From Prolixibacter bellariivorans ATCC BAA-1284 (lineage in GTDB: Bacteria > Bacteroidota > Bacteroidia > Bacteroidales > Prolixibacteraceae), in contig NZ_JHXO01000009.1 of the NCBI RefSeq assembly GCF_000621705.1, positions 248,001 through 312,000 of the forward strand: a DNA stretch of 64,000 bases. Direction: 5' to 3'. A model generated the notes under the pieces. It saw only the letters and a program-made list of their open reading frames with translations. It ran no database searches and was not told the DNA's origin. Each line of letters begins with the position of its first letter. Position 1 is the first letter of the stretch. Of the stretch, positions 42,416 through 54,189 are shown in pieces. A program made the position numbers and the translations under genes.

Positions 42416-43570
42416 TTATTCCCGCATTTTCAACAGTTCAGAATATAGATAATACCCACCATCGAAAACAACGTTCGCATTAGCAGGCAATTGATTAAGG
42501 CCGCGAACCTCAACAAAACCGTTATTCCGATATCCCGGTTCCACTTTGATGTGCTGGAAAGTTACCTGTGCGGCTTTTTTCGGATCGTCTTCCGTGTAAA
42601 ACAGGATGGAATTATTGTTTTCATCATAAATCAGCGAAGCTTCAGGTACACATTGCGCCATATGAGCATCCACCCGAATCATGGCGGCGACAAACATGCC
42701 CGGAAGCAGTTTTTCGGGCATCTCGGCTGGCTTCAGAACCACACTCACCACTTTGGCGGTTTCTTCCACCTTACCACCAATGGCTACTACTTTGGCAGGA
42801 TAGGGTTTATCGCCCAAATTGGAAGCAACAAACATGACATTTTGTCCCACTGAAATATGGGGAATATCGCGTTCCAAAACGGAAATTTTCAATACTAATC
42901 GACTTAAATCCAGCACTTCAAAAAGCACCTGGTCGGGAGAAAGTATCTGCCCAACAGAAAAATTAATCTTGTTGATCATCCCATCAATTGGACTGATAAT
43001 CGGGATTTCACTCTGAATGCCATCACTCATTAATTTTTCAAGATTGATGTGTTGCAGCCGCAGTCTATCGCGAAGCGATTGCGCTCCTGCTTTTTCCGAT
43101 AAGTAAGCCGCCTTCGCCTGATCAATTTGCTTCCGCGAAGAAATATTATCCCCTTCAAGTTGCTGAAGGCGTTGATATTCTTTCTCAAGCATTTCCAGTG
43201 TGTATACACTTTTAAGGTAGCTCTCCTGCATCATAATCAACTCCGGTCCGGTTAGCATCGCCAGAACCTGTCCGCGACTAACCTTCTGCCCCATATGCAC
43301 AAAAACCCGTTTCACAATACCGGATGAGAATGAATTGACAAGCGCTTGCCCATCCGGTGGCAACGCCACCACTCCTCTCGCCGGTATTTCGTCCGACATA
43401 TTTTTCTCCATCGGTAGACCGAAAGCAATATTGGTATGGGCAATTTGTTCTCGGCTAAGTTTCAACTGGTCAGAAGCTCCGGCTTCCTCGTTGTTACTGT
43501 TTTTATTTTTGCCACAGGCTGTAAAAATCAGCACAACTGCAGCAAGGATGATAAAAAGTTGATTTCTCAT
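42416..43570 (-). CDS. RND efflux periplasmic adaptor (CusB/CzcB type)
   Basis: A 384-residue lipoprotein: the signal ends at FTAC, giving a lipidated cysteine. A barrel-sandwich half (GIVKRVFVHMGQKVSRGQVL), a helical hairpin (about 115-185), the second half (SPIDGMINKINFSVGQ) and a beta-barrel domain follow in order. It links the inner-membrane pump to the outer-membrane channel. The pump gene ends 2 bp upstream of its start. Confidence 0.9.
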   Translation of the reverse strand: MRNQLFIILAAVVLIFTACGKNKNSNNEEAGASDQLKLSREQIAHTNIAFGLPMEKNMSDEIPARGVVALPPDGQALVNSFSSGIVKRVFVHMGQKVSRGQVLAMLTGPELIMMQESYLKSVYTLEMLEKEYQRLQQLEGDNISSRKQIDQAKAAYLSEKAGAQSLRDRLRLQHINLEKLMSDGIQSEIPIISPIDGMINKINFSVGQILSPDQVLFEVLDLSRLVLKISVLERDIPHISVGQNVMFVASNLGDKPYPAKVVAIGGKVEETAKVVSVVLKPAEMPEKLLPGMFVAAMIRVDAHMAQCVPEASLIYDENNNSILFYTEDDPKKAAQVTFQHIKVEPGYRNNGFVEVRGLNQLPANANVVFDGGYYLYSELLKMRE

Positions 43571-43572
43571 GG

Positions 43573-46500
43573 TTATTTTGTTTCCGGGGAACCCATTACT
43601 AAATTCAATTGCAAAACTATCTCATTATATTGCTGAAGGATATCGAGGTAATTGAACCGGGACAAAAATGCCTCACCTGCCATTCGCGAAAATCCGATGT
43701 AATCGGTCTGTCCTACTTCACGGCTTTTTATTGCAGCTTTTAGCAGTTGCCTGGCTCGGGGAACAATTTCCGATTCATACATATTCAGGCTTTTGGATAA
43801 TTGTTGCTGTTGCATGATCAATTGCTTCTGAAGCGCCCAATCTTGTTGCTGCTGCTGAGCTGCCTGATAAGTCATTGATTCACGCTCCAGTTTCAGCGCT
43901 TTGGTTTTGGCTGTTTGCGACCAGAACCAGATGGGAATTTCAAGTCCAACACTCCAACCATCGTAACCTTTTCGACCATCAAAACTCTGATCGAAATAAC
44001 CGACTGAAAAAGCTGGAGCCCAGTTGTTTCCCGAAAGTTTGACTTCCGCATTTTTCTGTGCCACACCTTGCAGCATCATCCGGTAATCCCATGAATTCGA
44101 TGTTGTATCAGGCAATACACGGACCGGTTGAAAATGTTCCAATTCGTCAGATACAGGTATGATTCGTTCTTCGGAATACAGGAAAACCTGCAGTTGACCC
44201 AACTGTGTCTCAAAAGCTGTTTCGGCAGCCATCAATTCCTGACGATATCTTAGTGCTTCTGTTTTCAACAAATTGTACTCACTCAAGTCGATACTTCCAT
44301 TTTTCAATTGCATGTCAGCCGCTTGCTCTAATGCTCCAAAGAGGCTGTCACGCTGCCTGAGTAAGCGGAGCTTCTCACCCGCAACCTGACTGCGGGAGTA
44401 AAGCATCTTCACCTGTGTCGTCAGCATCGATTTTTCCTTTCCAAGTGCCAACTCACTTTGCCGGATATTCTCATTTGCCAGGCGGGCATTCGCTCCGTAC
44501 ATCGTTGGAAATTCAAATCGCTGCCGCACCTGAAAATTGTAGTCGTTATAATTGGTGTTTATCTTTCCCTTATCATACTGCAGCATAAGCGGATCCAGAG
44601 AGAAGGAAGATTTCTTCAACGCCTGTTCCCGTTCCACCAATAACGAACGAGCTTTCACCGAAAGGTTATTATTGAGTGCCATTTCCACTGCCTGATCCAA
44701 CGTAATCGTTTTAGTTGGCTCCTGTGCCCAACCTTTTCCTACCGGGAAGAGCATAAATAAGAGAATCACCGTAACTACCGGTTTCTTTTTGAATTTGAGA
44801 AGCTTCCGCCACTCTCCGGAATGAAACAGGTAATAGATAACCGGCAGAATAACCAGCGTGAGGAATGTTGACGTTATCAAACCACCGATAACCACCGTCG
44901 CCAGCGGACGCTGCACTTCGGCACCAGCTGCCGTCGAAACGGCCATCGGAAGGAAACCCAGCGCATCAGTCGATGCAGTTAACAACACCGGCCTCAAGCG
45001 CATTCGCGTTCCCTGCAGAACGCGTTCATATATATCGTTAACGCCCTCCTCTTCCAGTTGATTGTAATATGAAATAAGCACAATACCATTTAAAACCACA
45101 ATCCCGAAAAGGGCAATAAATCCAACGCCGGCGGAGATACTGAAAGGCATACCTCGCATAAACAACGTCCAAACGCCTCCCATAACAGCCAATGGAATTG
45201 CTGTAAAAATCATGGTAGCCTGTTTCAATGAGCTGAAAGCAAAATAGAGCATAATGAAAATCAGCACGAGCGCAACCGGAACAGCAATGGATGAGCTTTT
45301 CTTGGCCGATTGCAGGTTTTCGAACTGACCACCATAACTGAAATAATAACCCGGAGGTAATTTTACTTCAGACTGCAACTTATTGTTGATTTCATTGACA
45401 AAGGATTCTACGTCGCGGTTTCGAACATTGATACCGATAACAATTCGCCTGTGCGTGTTGTCGCGACTAATTTGCATCGGACCATTCTCCATAGTTACTT
45501 TAGCCACCTGGTTCAACAAAATCAGTTCGCCACCCGGTTTATTAATGCGTAATCGCTCTAAAGCCCGGATGTCTTTACGGTAAGCTTCATCCAACCGGAT
45601 AACCAAATCAAACCGTCGTTCTCCTTCGAACACCAAGCCAGCCTTCTCGCCGGCAAATGCGGTCCGAATAACATTGTTGACATCTGTAATATCGAGATTA
45701 TAGTGAGCCAGTTTATCCCGATCGAAACGAACCATCATTTGCGGAAGGCCGGTAACCTGTTCCACACGAACATCACCTGCGCCTTGAACTCCCTGAATAA
45801 TCGTAGCTGCTTCATTCGCTTTCTCGAAAAGCAGATTCATATCGTCGCCGTAAATCTTAACAGCCACATCCGCTTTCACACCGGTCATCAATTCATTGAA
45901 TCGCAACTGAATGGGTTGTGAGAAATCGAATGATGCCCCTGGAATTACGTCCAGTGCCTTTTTCATTTTGGCAACCAGTTCCTCCCGGTTATCCGCACTC
46001 ACCCAGTCCTTCTTATCCTTCATGATAATCATGATATCCGCATCTTCCACTGCCATCGGGTCGGTGGGAATCTCTGCGGTTCCGATTTTCGAGACAACCG
46101 TTTTTACTTCAGGGAACTGCTTCAGGAGAATTTTTTCGACCTGTGTGGTGGTTTTAATACTCTGCCCCAGTGACGCCCCCGGGGCGATGGTCATTTGACA
46201 AGCCAAATCGCCCTCTTCCAGTGTCGGCATAAACTCACCTCCCAGTCGGGAAAACGAGAACATGGTCATGACAAACAACACAATGGTGACGAGTAGAACC
46301 ATTATTTTGTGCCTCAACGCCCATTTTAGAACCGGTTGATGAGAACGATTCAAAAAATCGATAATCCGGTCGGCCAAATTACGTTCCTCCTTCACCTTAT
46401 GGGAGAGAAATACGGCACTGATCATGGGAACATAGGTTAACGACAGAATCAATGCCCCCAACAGAGCGAAACTTACTGTTTGTGCCATGGGCTTGAAGTT

Positions 46501-47913
46501 CTTTCCTTCAATGCCCGTAAAGGCCAGAATTGGCAAGTAAACTATCAGAATGATAATGACGCCAAACGCGGCAGAGCGACCAACCCGGTGTGTGGCCGTC
46601 GAAACAGTGTCATCCATTTCGGCGGCCTTAAGTATCTTGCCGTTAAATCGCTGATGTAGAAGGTAGACAATTCCCTCCACCACAATGACGGCACCATCGA
46701 CAATCAGACCGAAGTCGATGGCGCCCAAACTCATCAGGTTTGCCGTAACCCCAAAAATGTTCATCATGATAAAGGCAAACAACATCGAAAGAGGAATAAC
46801 CGACGCAACAATAAGTCCCGAACGGTAATTTCCCAGCAACAAAATCAGGATGAAGATAACGATGATACCTCCTTCCAGCAGGTTTTGTTTAACGGTATTA
46901 ATTGTTTTTGCGATAAATTGCGAACGGTCGAGATATGGTTCTATTATCAAGCCTTCGGGGAGGCTTTTCTGAACCAGAGCAATCCGTTTTCTTACCTCCT
47001 TGATTACCTGAGAAGTATTAGCTCCTTTGAGCATTAAGGTGATTCCACCAACCGTTTCTCCTTTACCATCTTTTGTCATGGCACCAAAACGCGGCGGAGA
47101 CGAAAGCTTCACACTAGCAACATCTTTAATAAACAGCGGGTAACCATTTACATTCTTAATGAAAATATCCCCGATGTCTTTTTCATCACGCACCAATCCT
47201 TCTGCTCGTATATAATAGCGGTGAGGCCCTTTTTCGATGTAACTACCACCCGTATTCTCGTTGTTCCGCACCAGCGCGTTGTAAATTTCGGTAATGGTCA
47301 CATTCATTCCCACCAAATCGCGGGGTTTTACAGCAACCTCGTACTGTTTTACCTCTCCTCCAAAACTGCTGATTTCAACAATACCGGGAATTCCGGACAA
47401 TTGCCGCTTAACAATCCAATCCTGAACCGTACGGATCTTCATCGGATTGAATGCCTTTTCATACCCTTTTTCAGGAACCAAAACGTACTGAAAAATCTCG
47501 CCAAGGCCAGTAGTGATCGGCATCATTTCAGGGGTACCATAACCGGCCGGAATATCCTGTTCCGCCCTTTTTATCTGCTCACTCACCATCTGCCTGGCAA
47601 TATGGGTGTTTATTCGGTCTTCGAACACAATGGTTACCACCGAAAGGCCAAACCGCGAAATGGATCGAATCTCTTTCACTCCCTGAATGTTGGCCATCAC
47701 CACTTCGATAGGAAAAGTGATGAACTGCTCAACTTCCTGCGGAGCCAACGATGGAGATACTGTTGTGACCTGCACCTGGTTATTGGTGATATCAGGAACT
47801 GCATCAATCGGCAGTTTGGTAAAGTTGTAGATTCCCAGTCCGATAAGGGCAAGAGTCAGCAAACCTATGACCAACTTATTCCGGATGGAAAATTCAATAA
47901 TTCTATCAAGCAT
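43573..47913 (-). CDS. CzcA-type RND metal pump fused to a TolC-like channel
   Basis: About 1446 residues. Residues 1 to about 1035 are a complete heavy-metal RND permease. TM4 carries Asp400, Asp406 and Glu413 (DFGLIVDGAVIVVE), which match the divalent-metal CzcA class and not the CusA copper class. Residues about 1042-1060 form a hydrophobic stretch ending WAQE that looks like a signal peptide. After it comes a TolC/CusC-like outer-membrane factor (LDQAVEMALNNNLSVKA onwards) with two helical halves. The start Met at 47913 is chosen because it begins the family's LDRIIEFSIRNK; 20 codons are open upstream. Such fusions are known in Bacteroidota. Confidence 0.9.
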   Translation of the reverse strand: MLDRIIEFSIRNKLVIGLLTLALIGLGIYNFTKLPIDAVPDITNNQVQVTTVSPSLAPQEVEQFITFPIEVVMANIQGVKEIRSISRFGLSVVTIVFEDRINTHIARQMVSEQIKRAEQDIPAGYGTPEMMPITTGLGEIFQYVLVPEKGYEKAFNPMKIRTVQDWIVKRQLSGIPGIVEISSFGGEVKQYEVAVKPRDLVGMNVTITEIYNALVRNNENTGGSYIEKGPHRYYIRAEGLVRDEKDIGDIFIKNVNGYPLFIKDVASVKLSSPPRFGAMTKDGKGETVGGITLMLKGANTSQVIKEVRKRIALVQKSLPEGLIIEPYLDRSQFIAKTINTVKQNLLEGGIIVIFILILLLGNYRSGLIVASVIPLSMLFAFIMMNIFGVTANLMSLGAIDFGLIVDGAVIVVEGIVYLLHQRFNGKILKAAEMDDTVSTATHRVGRSAAFGVIIILIVYLPILAFTGIEGKNFKPMAQTVSFALLGALILSLTYVPMISAVFLSHKVKEERNLADRIIDFLNRSHQPVLKWALRHKIMVLLVTIVLFVMTMFSFSRLGGEFMPTLEEGDLACQMTIAPGASLGQSIKTTTQVEKILLKQFPEVKTVVSKIGTAEIPTDPMAVEDADIMIIMKDKKDWVSADNREELVAKMKKALDVIPGASFDFSQPIQLRFNELMTGVKADVAVKIYGDDMNLLFEKANEAATIIQGVQGAGDVRVEQVTGLPQMMVRFDRDKLAHYNLDITDVNNVIRTAFAGEKAGLVFEGERRFDLVIRLDEAYRKDIRALERLRINKPGGELILLNQVAKVTMENGPMQISRDNTHRRIVIGINVRNRDVESFVNEINNKLQSEVKLPPGYYFSYGGQFENLQSAKKSSSIAVPVALVLIFIMLYFAFSSLKQATMIFTAIPLAVMGGVWTLFMRGMPFSISAGVGFIALFGIVVLNGIVLISYYNQLEEEGVNDIYERVLQGTRMRLRPVLLTASTDALGFLPMAVSTAAGAEVQRPLATVVIGGLITSTFLTLVILPVIYYLFHSGEWRKLLKFKKKPVVTVILLFMLFPVGKGWAQEPTKTITLDQAVEMALNNNLSVKARSLLVEREQALKKSSFSLDPLMLQYDKGKINTNYNDYNFQVRQRFEFPTMYGANARLANENIRQSELALGKEKSMLTTQVKMLYSRSQVAGEKLRLLRQRDSLFGALEQAADMQLKNGSIDLSEYNLLKTEALRYRQELMAAETAFETQLGQLQVFLYSEERIIPVSDELEHFQPVRVLPDTTSNSWDYRMMLQGVAQKNAEVKLSGNNWAPAFSVGYFDQSFDGRKGYDGWSVGLEIPIWFWSQTAKTKALKLERESMTYQAAQQQQQDWALQKQLIMQQQQLSKSLNMYESEIVPRARQLLKAAIKSREVGQTDYIGFSRMAGEAFLSRFNYLDILQQYNEIVLQLNLVMGSPETK

Positions 47914-48628
47914 AGGAACATTTGTTAGGCTAATTTCACAAACAATTATCGTTTTTTTTGAAGAAACTTTCACTTCTCACCACTCATAGTTGTCAAGGTT
48001 AGTTTTCAAAAATGAGTCACAACATACCAGTGGCAACCTCAAATGCGAAAATCAGAATTCAACAGACTTCTTCGCATATTTTGGTTATCGTTTATTTTCC
48101 TTCAAAAACAGTTTATTTACATAGTACTATGTTTACATTTATTATTACAAACAACTGATTACAAACACAGTTAACAAAAACCTAATAAATTACCACTTGG
48201 AGTTCCTTTGACAGATGCAGATATTCTCCCCCTAAAAACCATCTTCCTGATATGCATTAATTCCATACAGAGTTCAATCATTGCAAATATTCGTTTGGTT
48301 ATTTTTTACTATTCAATACAACAAACCAAAAAAAGGAAGAGGGTTGTCAGGTTTAGAAACAATTGAACCATAAGTTAAAAAATTTAGCATAACAATCCAA
48401 TAGATCAAGCTTATGTAGATTGATTACAACAGAATGAGCATTTTCTTTTTACAAAACTCATATGGTCTATCCTTTCTGTTCCACTATGATCATACTAAAT
48501 GTTTTACTTAATTTAGTTCTGCATTAAACTAGATGTACAAACAGGACTTGTCAGATGATCAACGGCTCGATGAAACCGCACCAAAAACTGCTTATCTCTG
48601 ATAATGACAGAAGTAAGAACCAACACTT
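47914..48628. other. 715-bp A/T-rich intergenic region between RND pump and corA
   Basis: No gene of useful length is seen on either strand. It is unusually A/T-rich and contains a perfect 14-bp palindrome at 48120-48133 and an imperfect one, TGTAGATTGATTACA, near 48416-48430. It must hold the promoters of the divergent RND operon and corA. No clear TAnnTTTG box was found for either. There are no remains of a regulator gene. Confidence 0.4.
48120..48133. promoter_or_regulatory. 14-bp palindrome, possible operator of the metal-efflux operon
   Basis: ACATAGTACTATGT is a perfect palindrome about 207 bp upstream of the pump start. Its size fits a dimeric repressor site. No cognate regulator is encoded nearby. 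Confidence 0.3.
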
Positions 48629-49717
48629 ATGAAAAATCCACACACCAAAAAACAAAGTACACGGAAAAAGAAGGTATCTCAAAAAACAGGATTACCACCT
48701 GGCAGTATGATTTTTATCGGAGACAAGCACGAAGAAGCTCCTGAATTAACCATCATCGACTACGATTCTTCGAAATTTGAGGCAAATGCAAATGCCACCG
48801 TACAGGATGCAATGGCTCGGAAAGATGCGGCTCCGGTTAGTTGGATTAATATCGATCAGCTGCATGATGTGGAACTGATGGAGAAACTTGGCAATCACTA
48901 TGAAATACATCCATTATTGATGGAAGATATCCTGAATACGGATTTACGTCCAAAAGTAGAGGATGAAGACGATTACGTGATGTTGAGTTTGAAGATGCTT
49001 AATTATAGCGAGCAACATGACAGTTTAACCACCGACCAAATCAGTCTCATACTGGGAAAAAATTATGTAATCAGTTTTAAGGAAAAGCCCGATACTGTAT
49101 TTGAACCTGTTATCAATCGTCTCTCTTCGTCCAAAGGAACCATTCGCTCACGGGGAGCAGATTACCTTTTTTATGCGTTAACCGATGTCATCATCGATAA
49201 TTATTTCACCATTATCGAAAACATCGGTAATGATTTGGAGAAACTGGAAGACCGGATTTTTAATCAGCCGGGCGAAGATGCCCTGCAGGAAATTCATCGA
49301 TTAAAAGGTGATTTGCTTCAGATTCGCAGAATAACCTATCCGATCCGCGAATCGATGCGAAAACTGGAGAACGATGAAATTGAACTGATTGAAGATAAAA
49401 CCCGCAAATATTTCACCGATATTTATGAGCACATTACACAAATCATCGAAACCATTGAATCCTACCGGGAAACTGTTTCCGGGCTGAAAGATTTGTACTT
49501 GTCAAGTATTAGTTTTCGCATGAACAAAGTGATGCAAGTGCTCACCATCATTGCCACCATTTTTATCCCACTCACCTTTTTAGTTGGCGTTTACGGAATG
49601 AATTTCGACAACATGCCCGAGCTTCACTGGAAATACGCCTACTTTATATTATGGGGAATCATGATTAGCATCGTCGTCATCCTGGCGTTTTTTTTCAAAA
49701 AGAAAAAATGGATTTAG
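48629..49717 (+). CDS. corA: CorA-family magnesium/cobalt transporter
   Basis: A 362-residue channel-type transporter. A large cytoplasmic domain with long helices is followed by two C-terminal membrane helices and the ion-selectivity motif YGMNFDNMPE. The lysine/arginine-rich tail (FFFKKKKWI) fits a cytoplasmic C-terminus. It imports Mg2+ (or Co2+/Ni2+) as a pentamer. Confidence 0.92.
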   Translation: MKNPHTKKQSTRKKKVSQKTGLPPGSMIFIGDKHEEAPELTIIDYDSSKFEANANATVQDAMARKDAAPVSWINIDQLHDVELMEKLGNHYEIHPLLMEDILNTDLRPKVEDEDDYVMLSLKMLNYSEQHDSLTTDQISLILGKNYVISFKEKPDTVFEPVINRLSSSKGTIRSRGADYLFYALTDVIIDNYFTIIENIGNDLEKLEDRIFNQPGEDALQEIHRLKGDLLQIRRITYPIRESMRKLENDEIELIEDKTRKYFTDIYEHITQIIETIESYRETVSGLKDLYLSSISFRMNKVMQVLTIIATIFIPLTFLVGVYGMNFDNMPELHWKYAYFILWGIMISIVVILAFFFKKKKWI

Positions 49718-49850
49718 ACGATCAAACTTATGCTCGAATGACAAATACAGGTTTGCATCGCCTTCCGCGTGATACCAGTGTTTTTTGCCGATTCTACAAT
49801 TCTCGCTATATTCGATGCCGTGCCTTTCGCTGTGCATAACCCGTAAGTTT

Positions 49851-51068
49851 ATGAAAAAAATAAAGATAGACCTTCACTGGCAAATTCTGATTGCTCTTGT
49901 ACTTGCAGTAATAGTTGGTATTTTTTTTAAACCCGTCGTTCCGTATGTGAGCTGGATGGGAGACATTTTTCTCCGGCTGCTGAAAATGATTGTCATACCA
50001 CTGATCCTCACCTCTATTATCTCAGGTATTGCCAGCATTGGAGGGCACGGAAACTTTGGTCGGCTCGGCTTAAAAACTATCGCTTATTATGTAGTGACCA
50101 GCATGTTGGCCATTACAACCGGTTTAATTTTGGTTAATTTAGTTAAACCGGGTGTTGGCGTCGATTTAACAGCCATACAAAACGTTGATAAACTGCAGAT
50201 TCAGCATAAGAGTTTCAGCGAAACCCTGATTGATATTGTCCCGGACAATATCTTCAAAGCAATGGTTGATAACGAGTTGTTGTCCATCATTTTTGTCGCT
50301 ATAATCATCGGAATATTTTTGGCCAAACTGGGAAGTCAGCATCGTCAGTTACTGGTCGATTTATTTACTTCCGGCTTTGAGTTGTTCATGAAGATTACCA
50401 TGTTCATCATTAAGTTGGCACCTTACGGAGTATTTGGATTGATTGTGAAAGTTATTGCCGACCAAAAGGATTTCGGTGATCTGGTTTATCGTCTGGGCGC
50501 TTTTATGCTAACGGTCCTGGTAGCATTGTTCATTCATGCTTTCATCACGTTACCGCTACTGGTCAAATTTGTAGGAAGGGCGAAGCCTTTCAAGCACATG
50601 AAAAACGTGACCACTCCATTGCTGACAGCCTTTTCCACTGCTTCCTCGGCTGCAGCCTTACCCCTGAACATGAATGATACGCATGAAAATTCAGGTGTTT
50701 CGGAGAAGATAACCAATTTCACACTGCCTATCGGTGCCACGGTCAATATGGATGGAACAGCCATTTATATCGCTGCTGTCGTTATGTTCATCGCTCAGGC
50801 ACAAGGTGCCACCATGGGATTAAAAGAACAATTCATCATTCTGATTACCGCTTTGCTGGCCAGTATCGGCACAGCAGCCATACCTATGGGAAGCCTGGTT
50901 ATCATTACGATTCTACTGAATGTGTTAGGATTGCCTTTCGAACTAATCGCCCTGGTGCTTCCGGTCGACCGGATATTAGATATGTTCCGAACAGCCACCA
51001 ACGTGTGGAGTGACTCCTGCGGTGCGGTTATTATTGCCAAATCGGAAGGAGAAGAGCTGAAGGTATAA
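49851..51068 (+). CDS. Dicarboxylate/amino acid:cation symporter
   Basis: A 405-residue member of the DAACS (GltP/DctA) family with eight helices and two re-entrant loops. The serine-rich loop TAFSTASSAAALPLN and the NMDGT motif (VNMDGTAIY), which bind substrate and Na+/H+, are present. The start at 49851 is chosen for its fit to the family's N-terminus; 22 codons are open upstream. Takes up glutamate, aspartate or C4-dicarboxylates; the exact substrate is uncertain. Confidence 0.92.
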   Translation: MKKIKIDLHWQILIALVLAVIVGIFFKPVVPYVSWMGDIFLRLLKMIVIPLILTSIISGIASIGGHGNFGRLGLKTIAYYVVTSMLAITTGLILVNLVKPGVGVDLTAIQNVDKLQIQHKSFSETLIDIVPDNIFKAMVDNELLSIIFVAIIIGIFLAKLGSQHRQLLVDLFTSGFELFMKITMFIIKLAPYGVFGLIVKVIADQKDFGDLVYRLGAFMLTVLVALFIHAFITLPLLVKFVGRAKPFKHMKNVTTPLLTAFSTASSAAALPLNMNDTHENSGVSEKITNFTLPIGATVNMDGTAIYIAAVVMFIAQAQGATMGLKEQFIILITALLASIGTAAIPMGSLVIITILLNVLGLPFELIALVLPVDRILDMFRTATNVWSDSCGAVIIAKSEGEELKV

Positions 51069-51069
51069 C

Positions 51070-51107
51070 AAATGAGGCTGCCTTTTCGGGCAACCTCAAA
51101 TCTTTTC
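51070..51107. terminator. Terminator between convergent symporter and helical-protein genes
   Basis: Stem GAGGCTGCC / GGCAACCTC (one mismatch, a wobble on the minus strand) with loop TTTTCG and T-rich flanks on both sides. Confidence 0.6.
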
Positions 51108-51121
51108 ATTCACAAATCATT

Positions 51122-51829
51122 TTAATGTATAACCTTTCGTGAAGGCTTTGGGTGAATATGACGCTTGATCTCTTCCGGTGAATAATCTCTCACCTTCTCC
51201 GGATGGGCTTTAGCAAACACTTCCGGACACGCCAACCAGATATCTTCCAGTGCTTCCCACAAATCATTCATTGCCTGAACGCTTTCGTGGGTAATGACCT
51301 CTTTTTCGTGTATTGTTTCAGCCAATTCGATCTCCATCTGTTGAAGATTTTTCGACAACAACCGAAAATCATCGATTATCCCGGATGGAAAACCACGTTC
51401 TTCCAATTCCGGCAAACGTTGTTCGATGTAGCTCAATAGTTTGGAAATACCTGACTGAATTTCCCATATGCGTTTTTCAATCAGGATGGTTCGCAATGAA
51501 TTAATATTATCTAAATCATCATTTTGTTCAAGAGCGTCATCTTTAGTCGTCTTCAAATAAATCTCGGTAATATTAAGTAAGGGACGCAGGTGGCTAGTCA
51601 TAATCAGCAACTTCTTCTGCTTCTCGGCAACTTTTTCATCCAGAAAATCCAGATTAGGAAGTTCGCGAATAGCATTTATCCGTTCTTCCAATGCCTCCTC
51701 AAATTCCTGATTAAAATCGGAAGAATAATGCTCAAAATCATCATGATCCCGCTGAAAAGTCTGATAAATATACTCAGCTACCCGGGGCATATCATCCAGT
51801 GTAAATTGATACTTCAATCGTGTCATCAC
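51122..51829 (-). CDS. Helical protein of unknown function
   Basis: A 235-residue acidic, almost entirely helical protein with coiled-coil character (for example NLQQMEIELAETIHEKE). No signal peptide, membrane helix or recognised motif. It ends in a basic tail (HPKPSRKVIH). It stands alone between a terminator and a 550-bp gap. I do not recognise the family. Confidence 0.7.
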   Translation of the reverse strand: MMTRLKYQFTLDDMPRVAEYIYQTFQRDHDDFEHYSSDFNQEFEEALEERINAIRELPNLDFLDEKVAEKQKKLLIMTSHLRPLLNITEIYLKTTKDDALEQNDDLDNINSLRTILIEKRIWEIQSGISKLLSYIEQRLPELEERGFPSGIIDDFRLLSKNLQQMEIELAETIHEKEVITHESVQAMNDLWEALEDIWLACPEVFAKAHPEKVRDYSPEEIKRHIHPKPSRKVIH

Positions 51830-53482
<1,653 letters not shown>

Positions 53483-53501
53483 AGCAGCGTACAAAACAGG
53501 T

Positions 53502-54167
53502 ATGAAAGCATCCCGATACATGTTATTTATTCCCGTCATTCTTTTGGCGGGAATTATTGCCTCATTTTCGTTTCCCAAAAATGGAAATCAAGATGGGCAT
53601 GCTCAAAAGAAAACAGCGAATATGAACGAAAAAGCCGAATACGATACAGCAACTTTCGGTACGGGTTGTTTCTGGTGTACCGAGGCTATATTCAGCGAGT
53701 TAAAAGGAGTGAAGGAAGCTATTTCAGGCTACTCGGGGGGTACCGTTAAAAATCCATCCTACCGGGAAGTTTGTACCGGAAAGACCGGACATGCCGAGTG
53801 CATCCAGGTAATTTACGATCCGAAAGTCATTTCGTATCCGGAATTACTCAAGGTATTTTGGCAAACCCACGACCCAACAACACTGAATCGGCAGGGACAT
53901 GACGTAGGAACGCAATATCGCTCCGTGATTTTCTATCACAACGAAAAACAGAAGGAGTTAGCTGAAGACTACAAGAAGAAACTTGATAGCGCAGGCATTT
54001 GGGATAACCCGATTGTGACGGAGATTACGAAATTCAAGATTTTTTATCCGGCGGAAGACTATCACCAGGAATACTACGAAAACAACAGCAACCAACCCTA
54101 TTGTCGTCTGGTGATTACCCCAAAACTGGAGAAATTCCGGAAAGTCTTCAAGGATAAACTAAAATAG
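53502..54167 (+). CDS. msrA: Peptide methionine sulfoxide reductase A, exported
   Basis: A 221-residue protein. An N-terminal hydrophobic segment (YMLFIPVILLAGIIASFSF) is followed by the MsrA domain with the catalytic Cys56 in GTGCFWCTEAIF. A likely resolving cysteine lies near the end (QPYCRLVI). It reduces methionine-S-sulfoxide in proteins. The leader suggests a periplasmic or membrane-anchored enzyme. The start at 53502 is chosen because it lies just past the deaminase stop and opens the signal segment; the frame is open 20 codons further back. Confidence 0.93.
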   Translation: MKASRYMLFIPVILLAGIIASFSFPKNGNQDGHAQKKTANMNEKAEYDTATFGTGCFWCTEAIFSELKGVKEAISGYSGGTVKNPSYREVCTGKTGHAECIQVIYDPKVISYPELLKVFWQTHDPTTLNRQGHDVGTQYRSVIFYHNEKQKELAEDYKKKLDSAGIWDNPIVTEITKFKIFYPAEDYHQEYYENNSNQPYCRLVITPKLEKFRKVFKDKLK

Positions 54168-54189
54168 CAATTTACTGCCGCAGAACGCA

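Noticed and set aside
43573-47913. Copper/silver pump (CusA)
   Set aside because: TM4 holds the D-D-E triad of the CzcA divalent class (Asp400, Asp406, Glu413), not the CusA-type pattern.
47221-47928. Plus-strand open frame of 235 codons
   Set aside because: Antisense shadow of the CzcA pump with no family resemblance.
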